A DNA stretch of 64,000 bases from the NCBI GenBank assembly GCA_050949905.1, contig JBMNGP010000034.1, positions 191,163 to 255,162 of the forward strand. The letters are read 5' to 3'. Below are positions 42,814 through 51,257 of this stretch, one piece after another (position 1 is the stretch's first letter; the number at the start of each line of letters is the position of its first letter). Source of the stretch: DUML01 sp050949905. GTDB lineage: Bacteria > Bacillota > Desulfitobacteriia > Desulfitobacteriales > Syntrophobotulaceae. The position numbers and the translations under genes were made by a program. Under the pieces are notes generated by a model. The model ran no database searches and had not been told where the DNA came from. It worked only from the letters and a program-made list of their open reading frames with translations.

Positions 42814-43639
42814 CTAAGAATTAAGATCGGTTTCTTCGATCTGGAATTCATGAGCTTCCTCTTCGCCTCTGAGGACTCTAAGCACTCCTAAGGCTAAGGC
42901 TTCCAACTCATTTTCGCCTGGCATAACTACAACCTTGGCAATAAATTTTACTCTATCCGCTATCCAGCCGGTTAGCAATTGGGAATGAGCAATACCGCCG
43001 GTTAAGATAATGGCATCAACCTGGCCGTTCACTACGGTAGCCAGTTCGCCAATTCCTTTAGCAATTTGGTAAGCCATAGCTTGGTAGATGAGTAAAGCCT
43101 GTTGATCCCCCTGGGCAATACGTTTTTCCACTTCCAGAGTATTATTGGTTCCCAAATAAGCCACCAGGCCGCCCTGGCCGCGCAGGAGTTTGAGCGCCGT
43201 TTGATAGTCGCATTGCTCGGAATAGCACATTTCAATGAGGGGGGCACAGGGAAGCTTGCCTGCTCTTTCCGGGGTAAAGGGGCCTTCGTCATCAAAGAGA
43301 ACATCGATTATTTTCCCCCGGTGATGAACACTCATCGTGATTCCGCCGCCCAGATGGGCAATGATCAGGGTGAGATCAGCATAGTCCCGATTTTGAGTTT
43401 GCGCATACTTTCTGGTCATAGCCCGCTGGTTAAGGACATGGCTGATGCCGCATCTGCGGATATGAGGAAGACCGGATATCTGAGCCAGTTCAGATAATTC
43501 GTTAACTGAGATCGCATCATAAATATAAGCCGGAATGCCAACTTCTTCAGCTAGCTCATAGGCAATGAGAGCGGCAATATTAGAAGCATGGTCGGCTCGC
43601 GGTCGGGTTTTTAAGAAGTCGACCATAATATTATTAACA
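42814..43639 (-). pseudogene. Butyrate kinase, 5' end lost at IS4 junction
   Basis: 270 residues of a butyrate kinase (acetokinase superfamily) are readable from ATG 43626: HASNIAALIAYELAEEVGIP, ATP-site LTLIIAHLGGGITMSVHHRG, LIEMCYSEQ, and C-terminal DAIILTGGIAHSQLL and MPGENELEALALGVLRVLRG. Family members are about 355 aa, so roughly the first 85-90 residues, including the first phosphate loop, are missing. The homology stops at the left end of the IS4 element (43640). It would have made butyrate and ATP from butyryl-phosphate; now non-functional. Confidence 0.9.
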
Positions 43640-45213
43640 CAACTTTCCCACCACCAAAGTGAGCTTGATCCTTGGAAAATTCATATAGTAAACGCACATT
43701 AAAACAACAGAAAACCTCCGCAGGGTGGTATAATTAAAGTTGACAAAAACCCAATAATACCAGCCGTTTGGAGGTTTCCTATGACCAGTATTATACCAGA
43801 TATACAGAACAACGACCAGATGCTTAAGTCTCGTATTGATCATTTTTTTAGCCAACTGAATCTTTCAAAAATGCTTCTTAGATGTAATTTTTATAAAGAG
43901 TCGGGTATTCACTGTACCACTATACTAAAAGAACTGTTTTCTTTGGTTTTTTACGGCAAAAATCTCTACAGAACCTTATCCATGCAAAGTGAGGCCTTGC
44001 CTTTCAAGAAAAACACTGCTTATCGTTTCCTTAACGCCAGCCGTTTTAACTGGGAAAAGCTGCTTCTACTTGTGATGACACGTCTGATTTTAATTATTGA
44101 TCGCCTAACTGGACAGGATCGACAATCTGTACTGATATTTGATGACTCGCTCTTCAGCCGTAACCGCAGCAAAAAGGTGGAACTGCTGGCAAAAGTATTT
44201 GATCATACCAGCCATAGATTCTGTAAAGGCTTCAGGATGCTGACTTTAGGCTGGTCTGACGGAAACACTTTCATGCCCATTTCTTTTAACCTGCTCAGCT
44301 CGACTAAGGATGAAAATATACTCTGCAAGGCTAAGTCTATGGATAAACGAACACTTGCTTACAAACGGCGGGAACGGGCTAGACAGTCAACTCTAGACGT
44401 CATGCTTACCATGCTTCGTGCCGCCAAGGACATTCCAGCGAAATACGTGCTGTTCGATAGCTGGTTTACGATGCCTAAGACTGTGATCCGCGTAAAAAGA
44501 GAACGCCGTGATGTCATAGGCATGATCCGGCTGACAGAGAAAGTCCATTACCGGTACCAAGGACAGTGGCAAAACGTCAAGGCTATCTATCAAAAAGTCA
44601 AACATTCATCTGATCGAAAAAACACAATTATCGGTTCAGTTTGCGTCAAACTTAGGGAGAACAAAACCGCGGCTTCCGAAGAATTTATCGACGCCAGAAT
44701 CGTTTTTATCAAAGACCGCCGTTCAGATAATTGGCTCGCCCTTCTTTCTACCGACCTTTCTATTAGTGAGGAAGAAGTCGTTAGAATCTATGGAAAACGC
44801 TGGGACATAGAGGTCTTCTTCAAGGTCTGCAAATCACATCTGTCGCTGGCTAAAGAGTACCAAGGCCGTAGCTATGATATGCAAGTGGCTGCAACATCCA
44901 TTGTTTTTCTTAGATATGCTATGTTATCCATGGAAGCTAGAAACGCTACAGATGATAGAACATTAGGTGAACTGTTTTACTACCTTAGAGAAGAACTGGC
45001 AGATATAAAACTCTCGCAATCTCTGATGCTGCTGGTTGATACCCTTCGCCAGGTCCTTAATCAGCTACCTTTGCTCAGTCAGGAAATGGCTAACGAGATT
45101 ATGAATAAATTTTTAAACGCAATACCACATCCTTTGAAGCAAAAATTGTTGTTGTGTGCGTGACTATATAGATTTTTCAAGGATCAAGCAGCTATTTACG
45201 GCTGGGAAAGTTG
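43640..45213 (+). mobile_element. IS4-family insertion sequence
   Basis: Imperfect inverted ends: CAACTTTCCCA (43640-43650) with TGGGAAAGTTG (45203-45213), and further in CTTGATCCTTG on both ends. Length 1574 bp. The 11-bp flanks TATTATTAACA and TATTAATAAAA agree at only 9 positions and join two different genes, so they are not a clean target duplication. Confidence 0.88.
43781..45163 (+). CDS. IS4-family transposase
   Basis: 460 aa. DDE residues: first Asp in VLIFDDSLFSRNRS (~121), second in YVLFDSWFTMPK (~224), Glu in the YREK signature YGKRWDIEVFFKVCKSHL (Y-x2-R-x3-E-x6-K, ~340-355). Length and motif order match intact IS4 transposases. ATG 43781 has GGAGG 6 nt upstream. It likely caused the loss of the flanking gene segments. 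Confidence 0.95.
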   Translation: MTSIIPDIQNNDQMLKSRIDHFFSQLNLSKMLLRCNFYKESGIHCTTILKELFSLVFYGKNLYRTLSMQSEALPFKKNTAYRFLNASRFNWEKLLLLVMTRLILIIDRLTGQDRQSVLIFDDSLFSRNRSKKVELLAKVFDHTSHRFCKGFRMLTLGWSDGNTFMPISFNLLSSTKDENILCKAKSMDKRTLAYKRRERARQSTLDVMLTMLRAAKDIPAKYVLFDSWFTMPKTVIRVKRERRDVIGMIRLTEKVHYRYQGQWQNVKAIYQKVKHSSDRKNTIIGSVCVKLRENKTAASEEFIDARIVFIKDRRSDNWLALLSTDLSISEEEVVRIYGKRWDIEVFFKVCKSHLSLAKEYQGRSYDMQVAATSIVFLRYAMLSMEARNATDDRTLGELFYYLREELADIKLSQSLMLLVDTLRQVLNQLPLLSQEMANEIMNKFLNAIPHPLKQKLLLCA

Positions 45214-45548
45214 TATTAATAAAACGCCTTTCCCAGTTTCAAAATACCCAGTTCCAGCTTGCTGAGATGCATACCCGCATGGAAGCAGCCAGACTTTTAG
45301 TGTACCAGGCCGCTTGTATGAAAGATGCCGGAGAAAGTTACGGAGTCCAGGCTTCCATGGCGAAGCTCTTTGCGGCTCAGGCAGCCAGTGCGGTAACCTG
45401 CCAGGCGGTTCAGCTCTTTGGAGGCTATGGCTATACCCGGGAGTACCCGGTAGAGCGCATGATGCGTGATGCCAAGATTACCGAAATTTATGAAGGCACC
45501 AATGAAGTTCAGCGCATGGTAATCGCCGGTGCTCTGAAAGTTAACTGA
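45214..45548 (+). pseudogene. Acyl-CoA dehydrogenase, 5' end lost at IS4 junction
   Basis: The last ~110 residues of a short-chain (butyryl) acyl-CoA dehydrogenase remain: LSQFQNTQFQLAEMHTRMEA, VTCQAVQLFGGYGYTREYPV and IYEGTNEVQRMVIAGAL, whose Glu in YEGT is the catalytic base of SCAD/BCAD enzymes. About 270 N-terminal residues are missing. An open frame continues into the IS (from 45156), but those residues are IS-derived. It ends 16 bp before etfB, so it was the first gene of an acd-etfB-etfA operon. Confidence 0.92.
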
Positions 45549-45564
45549 TAGGAGGAAAGGCCAG

Positions 45565-46353
45565 ATGAAAATAATTGTATGTATCAAGCAAGTTCCTGAT
45601 ACTACCGAGGTTAAGCTTGATCCGGTAACAGGAACTTTAATTAGGGACGGTATTCCCAGTATCATTAATCCTGATGATAAAGCCGGTATTGAAGCTGCAT
45701 TAACTTTAAGAGAGGCGGTGGGAGGTAGCGTAACCGTTTTATCCATGGGGCCTCCCCAGGCTGAGAAAGCTTTAAGGGAAGCACTGGCCCTGGGAGTTGA
45801 CAGAGCCATTTTGCTTACGGACAGAGCTTTTGGCGGCGCCGATACCTGGGCCACTTCCTCGACTCTAGCTGCAGCATTGAAAAAGCTGGACTTTGACCTT
45901 GTTATTACCGGACGGCAGGCTATAGACGGCGATACTGCCCAGGTAGGGCCCCAGATTGCCGAACATCTGGGTATACCCCAAGTTAGTTATGTTGCTGGCA
46001 TCGAGGTAGAAAATGACCACCTGCTTGTGAAACGAAATTTTGAAGACAGATACCATTTGATTGAAGTTAAGACTCCCTGTTTAATAACTACGCTAAGCGA
46101 ATTAAATCAGCCTCGTTATATGACGATCGGCGGCATCTTTGATGCCTATAGGGAAAAAGAAGTTCTGATCTGGACACTTAAAGATATTCAGGATGTCGTT
46201 AATCCGGCTGATATCGGCTTGTCCGGTTCTCCGACCCGGGTTAAGAAGTCATTTACTAAGACAGCCAAGGGACAGGGCCGCATTTTTGAAGGTGAGGCAG
46301 ATGAGGCTGTGGAAAATATTATAAGTTTACTGGCTGCTAAGTTCATTATCTAG
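45565..46353 (+). CDS. etfB: Electron transfer flavoprotein beta subunit
   Basis: 262 aa starting MKIIVCIKQVPDTTEVKLDP, with NPDDKAGIEAALTLRE, VTVLSMGPPQAEKALREALA and the AMP/flavin-region VITGRQAIDGDTAQVGPQIA. The signature VEDRYHLIEVKTPCLIT-like segment is present. It pairs with EtfA to carry electrons from acyl-CoA dehydrogenase. Its dehydrogenase partner gene just upstream is broken, so expression may now depend on promoter activity from the IS4 element. AGGAGG precedes ATG. Confidence 0.96.
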   Translation: MKIIVCIKQVPDTTEVKLDPVTGTLIRDGIPSIINPDDKAGIEAALTLREAVGGSVTVLSMGPPQAEKALREALALGVDRAILLTDRAFGGADTWATSSTLAAALKKLDFDLVITGRQAIDGDTAQVGPQIAEHLGIPQVSYVAGIEVENDHLLVKRNFEDRYHLIEVKTPCLITTLSELNQPRYMTIGGIFDAYREKEVLIWTLKDIQDVVNPADIGLSGSPTRVKKSFTKTAKGQGRIFEGEADEAVENIISLLAAKFII

Positions 46354-46397
46354 TTTCCTTCATGCATTTTTTGTGGCTCAGAAAGGAATGAATCTTA

Positions 46398-47399
46398 ATG
46401 GGTAAAAATATTTTTGTGTTTATAGAACAACGTGACGGGGAGATTCAAAAAGTATCCCTGGAATTGATCGGCAAGGCCAGAGAGCTTGCCGACATTTTGG
46501 AGCAAAGTGTTGTGGGGATTCTCGCCGGTCATCAAATAGCTGCTAAAGCGGAATTGTTGATAGCTCACGGCGCGGATCAAGTTCTGCTCATCGATGAGCC
46601 TATCCTGGCTGAGTATATAACCGAGCCCTATGCTAAGGCTGTTACGGCGGTAATAGAACAGTACCAACCGGAAATTTTGCTTTACGGAGCAACCGCTATT
46701 GGACGTGACCTGGCCCCCAGAGTAGCAGCCCGGATTCACACCGGATTGACGGCTGACTGTACGGCACTCTCTATTGATGAAGAAACTCAGAACTTATTAA
46801 TGACCCGACCGGCTTTTGGCGGTAATATCATGGCTACCATCGTATGTGCCAATCATAGGCCGCAAATGGCTACGGTCCGGCCGGGGGTGATGAAAGCCCT
46901 GCCCTACGATGAAAAAAGGAGCGGGGTGATCGAAAAACTCACTATCAGCTTTAACCCAGCCGATATGAATGTCAAAATCCGGGAAGTGGTTAAAGAAGCC
47001 AAGCAGAGTGCCGATATTACCGAGGCTAAGGTACTTGTATCCGGCGGCCGTGGGATCGGCGGCCCGGAAAAACTCCCAATGCTCAAAGAACTGGCCGAGG
47101 TGCTGGGGGGCGAGCTTTCCTGCTCCAGGGCTATTGCCGATGCCGGCTGGCTGGAGCGCGATCGCCAGGTCGGTCAGACCGGAAAGACAGTCCGCCCCAG
47201 TCTCTATTTTGCTTGTGGTATATCCGGAGCAATCCAGCATGTGGCCGGTATGGAGAGCTCAGACTGTATCATTGCCATTAACAAAAATAATACCGCACCA
47301 ATCTTTGATGTTGCTGATTTGGGGATTGTGGGCGATGTCAATGTCATTGTACCTAAGCTAATCGAAGCGCTCAAAAGATATAAAGAAGCAAAGAATTAA
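46398..47399 (+). CDS. etfA: Electron transfer flavoprotein alpha subunit
   Basis: 333 aa. N-terminal Etf domain (NIFVFIEQRDGEIQKVSLEL) and the C-terminal FAD-binding domain with LVSGGRGIGGPEKLPMLKEL, SCSRAIADAGWLERDRQVGQ, TGKTVRPSLYFACGISGAIQ and NTAPIFDVADLGIVGDV. No extra N-terminal ferredoxin domain, so the simple EtfA type. Last gene of the operon; a terminator follows at 47426. Confidence 0.96.
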   Translation: MGKNIFVFIEQRDGEIQKVSLELIGKARELADILEQSVVGILAGHQIAAKAELLIAHGADQVLLIDEPILAEYITEPYAKAVTAVIEQYQPEILLYGATAIGRDLAPRVAARIHTGLTADCTALSIDEETQNLLMTRPAFGGNIMATIVCANHRPQMATVRPGVMKALPYDEKRSGVIEKLTISFNPADMNVKIREVVKEAKQSADITEAKVLVSGGRGIGGPEKLPMLKELAEVLGGELSCSRAIADAGWLERDRQVGQTGKTVRPSLYFACGISGAIQHVAGMESSDCIIAINKNNTAPIFDVADLGIVGDVNVIVPKLIEALKRYKEAKN

Positions 47400-47425
47400 A
47401 CGAGAGAATAAAAGGGTTGCCAAGC

Positions 47426-47479
47426 ACTGCTGTACTTTTCCAACAATTATTGTTGATAAGTGCGGCAGTCTTTATTTTT
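47426..47479 (+). terminator. Terminator after etfA
   Basis: ACTGCTGTACTTTT pairs with AAGTGCGGCAGT around an inner CAACAATTATTGTTG stem, then CTTTATTTTT. The imperfect long hairpin ends 80 bp after etfA. Confidence 0.75.
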
Positions 47480-47560
47480 GGTGTCTATTAGAAGTGGCAA
47501 GTTTGGTGTAAAATGTTAAGCAGTTGATACTATAAGATAAGACCTTAAACGGAGGCTAGG

Positions 47561-48475
47561 ATGCACCTTACAATGATTTTTGTCGATGGGCTGGGCATGG
47601 GTACTGAGGCAGATAACCCTGTTGTAACGGCTCATACTCCCAATATTGATCAGCTTTTAGGAGGACATTACCTTTGGGGAGATAGAAGATTAAAAAACGG
47701 TTACTGCACTTTATTTACTCTGGATGCAACCTTGGGAATAAGCGGGATCCCTCAGAGCGCTACCGGCCAAACCGCGTTATGGACAGGTATCAATACCGCC
47801 AAAGAATTGGGCTATCATCTCAATGCCTATCCCAACAAGGAGTTACAGGAGATTATCAGTAAGTACAGTATCTTTAAGCAGCTGGCTGAAAAGGGGCGGA
47901 AAGTATGCTACGCTAATGCCTTTACTCAAAAATATGAAAAGCTGATTGCCGGCGGGCAAAAAAAACATTCGGCTTCAACTCTTTGTGCTCTGGCCGGGGG
48001 AGTCAGGTTAAGGCGCCGGGAAGATTTGCTGCAAGGCAAAGCAGTTTATCAGGATATAACCAATGAAATATTCCGGCAAAGGGGAGAAAATGTCCCGCTG
48101 GCTAAGCCCTATGAGGCCGGGCAAAAACTGGCCGGAATCAGTCTGGAGCATGATTTCACTCTATTTGAGTATTTTCAGACGGATCTGCGAGGGCATAAAC
48201 GCAATATTGAGAAGGCTATACTAACAATAGAGATCTTGGATGAATTTCTGGGGGGCTACCTGTCGGTTGCCCAAAACGCTGCCTGTTCCGGGAAACAAAT
48301 GGCCTTGCTACTAACCAGTGATCACGGTAATATTGAGGACTTAACAACTTCCAGCCACACTCTGAATAAAGTACCGGCGTTATGCTGGTCAAACTTTGGC
48401 TTAGAGTGGCCGGAAATAAAGAGTATAACTGAGGTTACACCGGCCATCCTGGAAGTTATTCTAGGTAAATCCTGA
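47561..48475 (+). CDS. Alkaline-phosphatase-superfamily metalloenzyme (mutase/phosphatase-like)
   Basis: 304 aa. The N-terminus MHLTMIFVDGLGMGTE, the nucleophile region GIPQSATGQTALWTG and the C-terminal metal motif LLTSDHGNIEDLTTSSHTLN place it in the metalloenzyme superfamily (phosphoglycerate mutase/phosphopentomutase relatives). It is much shorter than iPGM (about 510 aa) and phosphopentomutase (about 390 aa), so the substrate cannot be named. Starts at ATG 47561 with GGAGG upstream; stands alone before the U32 peptidase gene. Confidence 0.85.
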   Translation: MHLTMIFVDGLGMGTEADNPVVTAHTPNIDQLLGGHYLWGDRRLKNGYCTLFTLDATLGISGIPQSATGQTALWTGINTAKELGYHLNAYPNKELQEIISKYSIFKQLAEKGRKVCYANAFTQKYEKLIAGGQKKHSASTLCALAGGVRLRRREDLLQGKAVYQDITNEIFRQRGENVPLAKPYEAGQKLAGISLEHDFTLFEYFQTDLRGHKRNIEKAILTIEILDEFLGGYLSVAQNAACSGKQMALLLTSDHGNIEDLTTSSHTLNKVPALCWSNFGLEWPEIKSITEVTPAILEVILGKS

Positions 48476-48545
48476 AGGTCGAGCCATAAAGGGAACAAAT
48501 GTTTATAGTCGTTTATCTTCACTTTAGAAAGGAATGGATCCTACA

Positions 48546-51257
48546 ATGAAGCTCGATAATACTTCCCGACAAATAAAGATAGAAGAGCAGACGAGTGGGA
48601 CAGAAGAACCGTCCCCTTGTCCCACTTGTCTTAGGATGGAGCTTTTGGCGCCGGCAGGGGGATTTGAAGCTCTCAAAGCTGCCGTAGAAAATGGGGCGGA
48701 TGCGGTTTACCTAGGGGGGAAGTTATTTAGTGCCAGAGCTTCGGCGCAGAATTTTGACTTGCAAGAGTTAAGAAAAGCTGTGGCCTATGCCCATGAACGC
48801 CAAGTCAAAATATATGTGACAGTTAATATTCTGGTAGCGGACAAAGAGTTTCCGGAGCTGGCTGATTATGTCTATGAACTTTATTCCTTGGGTGTGGATG
48901 CTTTAATCGTCCAGGATATTGGAGCAGCAGCTTTTATTCGGGAAGTTCTGCCGGAGATGGAACTGCATGCCAGTACCCAAATGACGCAGAACAACAGCTT
49001 TGGCCTCCGAAAATTAGAGAAAATGGGTTTTGCCAGAGTTGTCTTAGCCAGGGAAACATCGGGGGAGGAAATAGCGCAAATAGCTAAGGAAACTAAGCTT
49101 GATATTGAAGTTTTTGTCCATGGGGCTCTTTGTGTTTGTTATTCCGGCCAATGCCTAATGTCTAGCTATATAGGAGGTCGGAGCGGAAACCGGGGAAGGT
49201 GCGCTCAGCCCTGCCGGATGGCCTATCAGCTTGTCGATGAAAAGGGAAGAGACTTACTGGCTGACCAAAAATTAGGCGAGCATCTCTTAAGCCCCCGGGA
49301 TCTAAATCTTGCGGAGCACCTGGCGGAGCTGCAAAAGGCAGGGGTGCGGTCTTTAAAAATTGAAGGGCGGATGAAGAGACCGGAATATGTGGCAACTGTA
49401 ACCCGTATTTACCGCCAGGCCTTAGACGATTTGCAGCGTAAAAACCCTGCGGGGCTTAGTGAACAGGACCGTTATGAGCTAACGCAAATCTTTAACCGGG
49501 ATTTTACCACCGGTTACCTGCATGGTTATCAGGGGCGGGAGATGATGAGCTATACCCGGCCTAATAACAGAGGAACCCGCTTAGGCAGAATTCTGGAAGT
49601 TAGAAATAATTACTTAACAATAAAATTGGAGAAAAAGCTGAACAGCGGTGATGGGCTGGAAATTTGGACCAAGCGCGGCCGGGAAGGGGTTACAGTGGGG
49701 AAAATAATTGATCTCTCCGGCCAAACCCTGCCGAGTGCTGAGCAAGGTGCAAGCGTCAGAATCGAGTTTAACGGCTCTGCCCGGGTAGGGGACCGAGTTT
49801 TTAAAACCTATGACCAGGAATTGATGGAAAAAGCCAGAATTAGTTTCCAAGAGGGCAAAGAAAAACGCAAAAGGCCTCTCCACATGAAGCTTTCCGGCCG
49901 ACTTGGAGAAAAACTTGAGCTGGAAGTAACGGATAGCGAGAGCCAAGTTACTGTGCAATCAGCTGTCCCTGCGGCAGAAGCTTTAAATAGGCCTTTGACT
50001 TATGACTATCTTTTTCAGCAGTTAGGGCGCTTAGGGAATACTGCCTTTACCCTGCAGGAATTGGAACTGGATCTCAAGGGGGACCTAATTGTACCGGTGC
50101 GGGAGATTAATGAGCTGCGCCGTTTAGCTATCGAGAAACTAATAGCGGCCAGGGCACCGGTTCGTAAGCTTGTTGATAGAAAAACTTATACCCAGCGTGT
50201 TCACAGCTGGAACGAAAAGCTTACAACCCAGCCCAAAAGTAGGAACGACGCTAAGGGACTTGGTCTGGCCAATCAAATAAACAGCAGTTTGTCCAAAGAT
50301 AAAGATAATAAAGATAAACTAAGTTTGAGAAGTCATACTTTGAGCATAGCTCTCACTGATGATCAGATGCTGGAGCCACTTTTAAAGACCGGGGTTAAAC
50401 GAATTATTTTAGGGGGTGAGCATTGGCGCTCCCGCCCCCTTCTTACTTTAAGCCGGCTGCGGGCCGCAGTCGACACGTGTACAGCCCGAGGTGCCGAGCT
50501 TATTTGGCGCTTACCGAGGATCCTCAATGAAGCTCAAAGCCAAAGATTATTAACGGATTTAAAACAAGTTTCCCAGTGGCCGCTTAGGCCTACTATTATG
50601 ACTGCCAATCTAGCAGGAATAGAAATGCTGCAAACGCTTGATCCAAGCTGGGCTTGGGAAACAGATCATTTTTTCCAGATTTTCAATCAAGCTACTTTGC
50701 TGTGGGTCCGGACAGAAGGCGGAAAAAAAGCCGCACTTTCTACTGAATTGAGCAGTGAACAATTACAGGAAATTATACATGCAAATTTTACTGAAATGCT
50801 TGTCTTTGGCGATATGGAAATGATGGTTAGTGAATATTGCTTGATTGGTTCAACTCTGGGGAAAGGAGATGGCAGCCCCCGCCAAAGGTGCAGGCAAGCC
50901 TGTGAAAGCAGGACTTATTATTTAAAAGATAGGATGGCCTTTAACTTTCCGCTGGAGACAGACCGTGAGTGCCGGATGCATATCTTCAACGCCAAAAGAT
51001 TGAATCTAATAACAGAACTGTCTAAAATAGCAGCTATGGGGATAAGAAGCATCCGTTTGGAATTACACCGGGTATCACTAAAGCAAGCCGAAAATACGGT
51101 TAGAATTTTTCAAGAAATTTGGCAGGATATAAACCAGGGGGCAAAAATAGATCACAAACAGTTGGGGTTAAGAACGGAAGAAGCAGTAAAGCGTCTCGAA
51201 GTTCTCTACCCGGAAGGCTTTACGAAAGGACATTTTTATAGAGGAGTGCTTATGTAA
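48546..51257 (+). CDS. U32 family peptidase with DUF3656-type C-terminal region
   Basis: About 903 aa. U32 core at ~31-340: MELLAPAGGFEALKAAVENG, HASTQMTQNNSFGLRKLEKM, GNRGRCAQPCRMAYQLVDEK and SLKIEGRMKRPEYVATVTRI. The later two thirds match the large U32/DUF3656 architecture, with a Cys-rich CRQACESRTYYLKDR segment near the end. Relatives include the collagenase-like PrtC and the rRNA hydroxylation factor RlhA, so a role in RNA modification is as likely as proteolysis. The usual start would be at MELLAPAGG (48636); the ~30 preceding residues are partly encoded by a hairpin repeat (48594-48630). ATG 48534 is another possible start. Confidence 0.9.
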   Translation: MKLDNTSRQIKIEEQTSGTEEPSPCPTCLRMELLAPAGGFEALKAAVENGADAVYLGGKLFSARASAQNFDLQELRKAVAYAHERQVKIYVTVNILVADKEFPELADYVYELYSLGVDALIVQDIGAAAFIREVLPEMELHASTQMTQNNSFGLRKLEKMGFARVVLARETSGEEIAQIAKETKLDIEVFVHGALCVCYSGQCLMSSYIGGRSGNRGRCAQPCRMAYQLVDEKGRDLLADQKLGEHLLSPRDLNLAEHLAELQKAGVRSLKIEGRMKRPEYVATVTRIYRQALDDLQRKNPAGLSEQDRYELTQIFNRDFTTGYLHGYQGREMMSYTRPNNRGTRLGRILEVRNNYLTIKLEKKLNSGDGLEIWTKRGREGVTVGKIIDLSGQTLPSAEQGASVRIEFNGSARVGDRVFKTYDQELMEKARISFQEGKEKRKRPLHMKLSGRLGEKLELEVTDSESQVTVQSAVPAAEALNRPLTYDYLFQQLGRLGNTAFTLQELELDLKGDLIVPVREINELRRLAIEKLIAARAPVRKLVDRKTYTQRVHSWNEKLTTQPKSRNDAKGLGLANQINSSLSKDKDNKDKLSLRSHTLSIALTDDQMLEPLLKTGVKRIILGGEHWRSRPLLTLSRLRAAVDTCTARGAELIWRLPRILNEAQSQRLLTDLKQVSQWPLRPTIMTANLAGIEMLQTLDPSWAWETDHFFQIFNQATLLWVRTEGGKKAALSTELSSEQLQEIIHANFTEMLVFGDMEMMVSEYCLIGSTLGKGDGSPRQRCRQACESRTYYLKDRMAFNFPLETDRECRMHIFNAKRLNLITELSKIAAMGIRSIRLELHRVSLKQAENTVRIFQEIWQDINQGAKIDHKQLGLRTEEAVKRLEVLYPEGFTKGHFYRGVLM
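48594..48630. repeat. Hairpin repeat copy 1, inside the U32 gene 5' end
   Basis: AGTGGGACA and TGTCCCACT bracket AACCGTCCCCT; the same unit recurs at 53664-53709. It is read in frame as TSGTEEPSPCPTC at the N-terminus of the U32 protein. Confidence 0.8.

Noticed and set aside
43629..45224. Clean target-site duplication for the IS4 element
   Set aside because: The 11-bp flanks differ at two positions, are AT-rich, and border two unrelated truncated genes; not accepted as a simple duplication.
45297..45854. 185-aa minus-strand frame across the acd remnant and etfB
   Set aside because: Spans two recognisable plus-strand genes and their intergenic gap; no homology seen.
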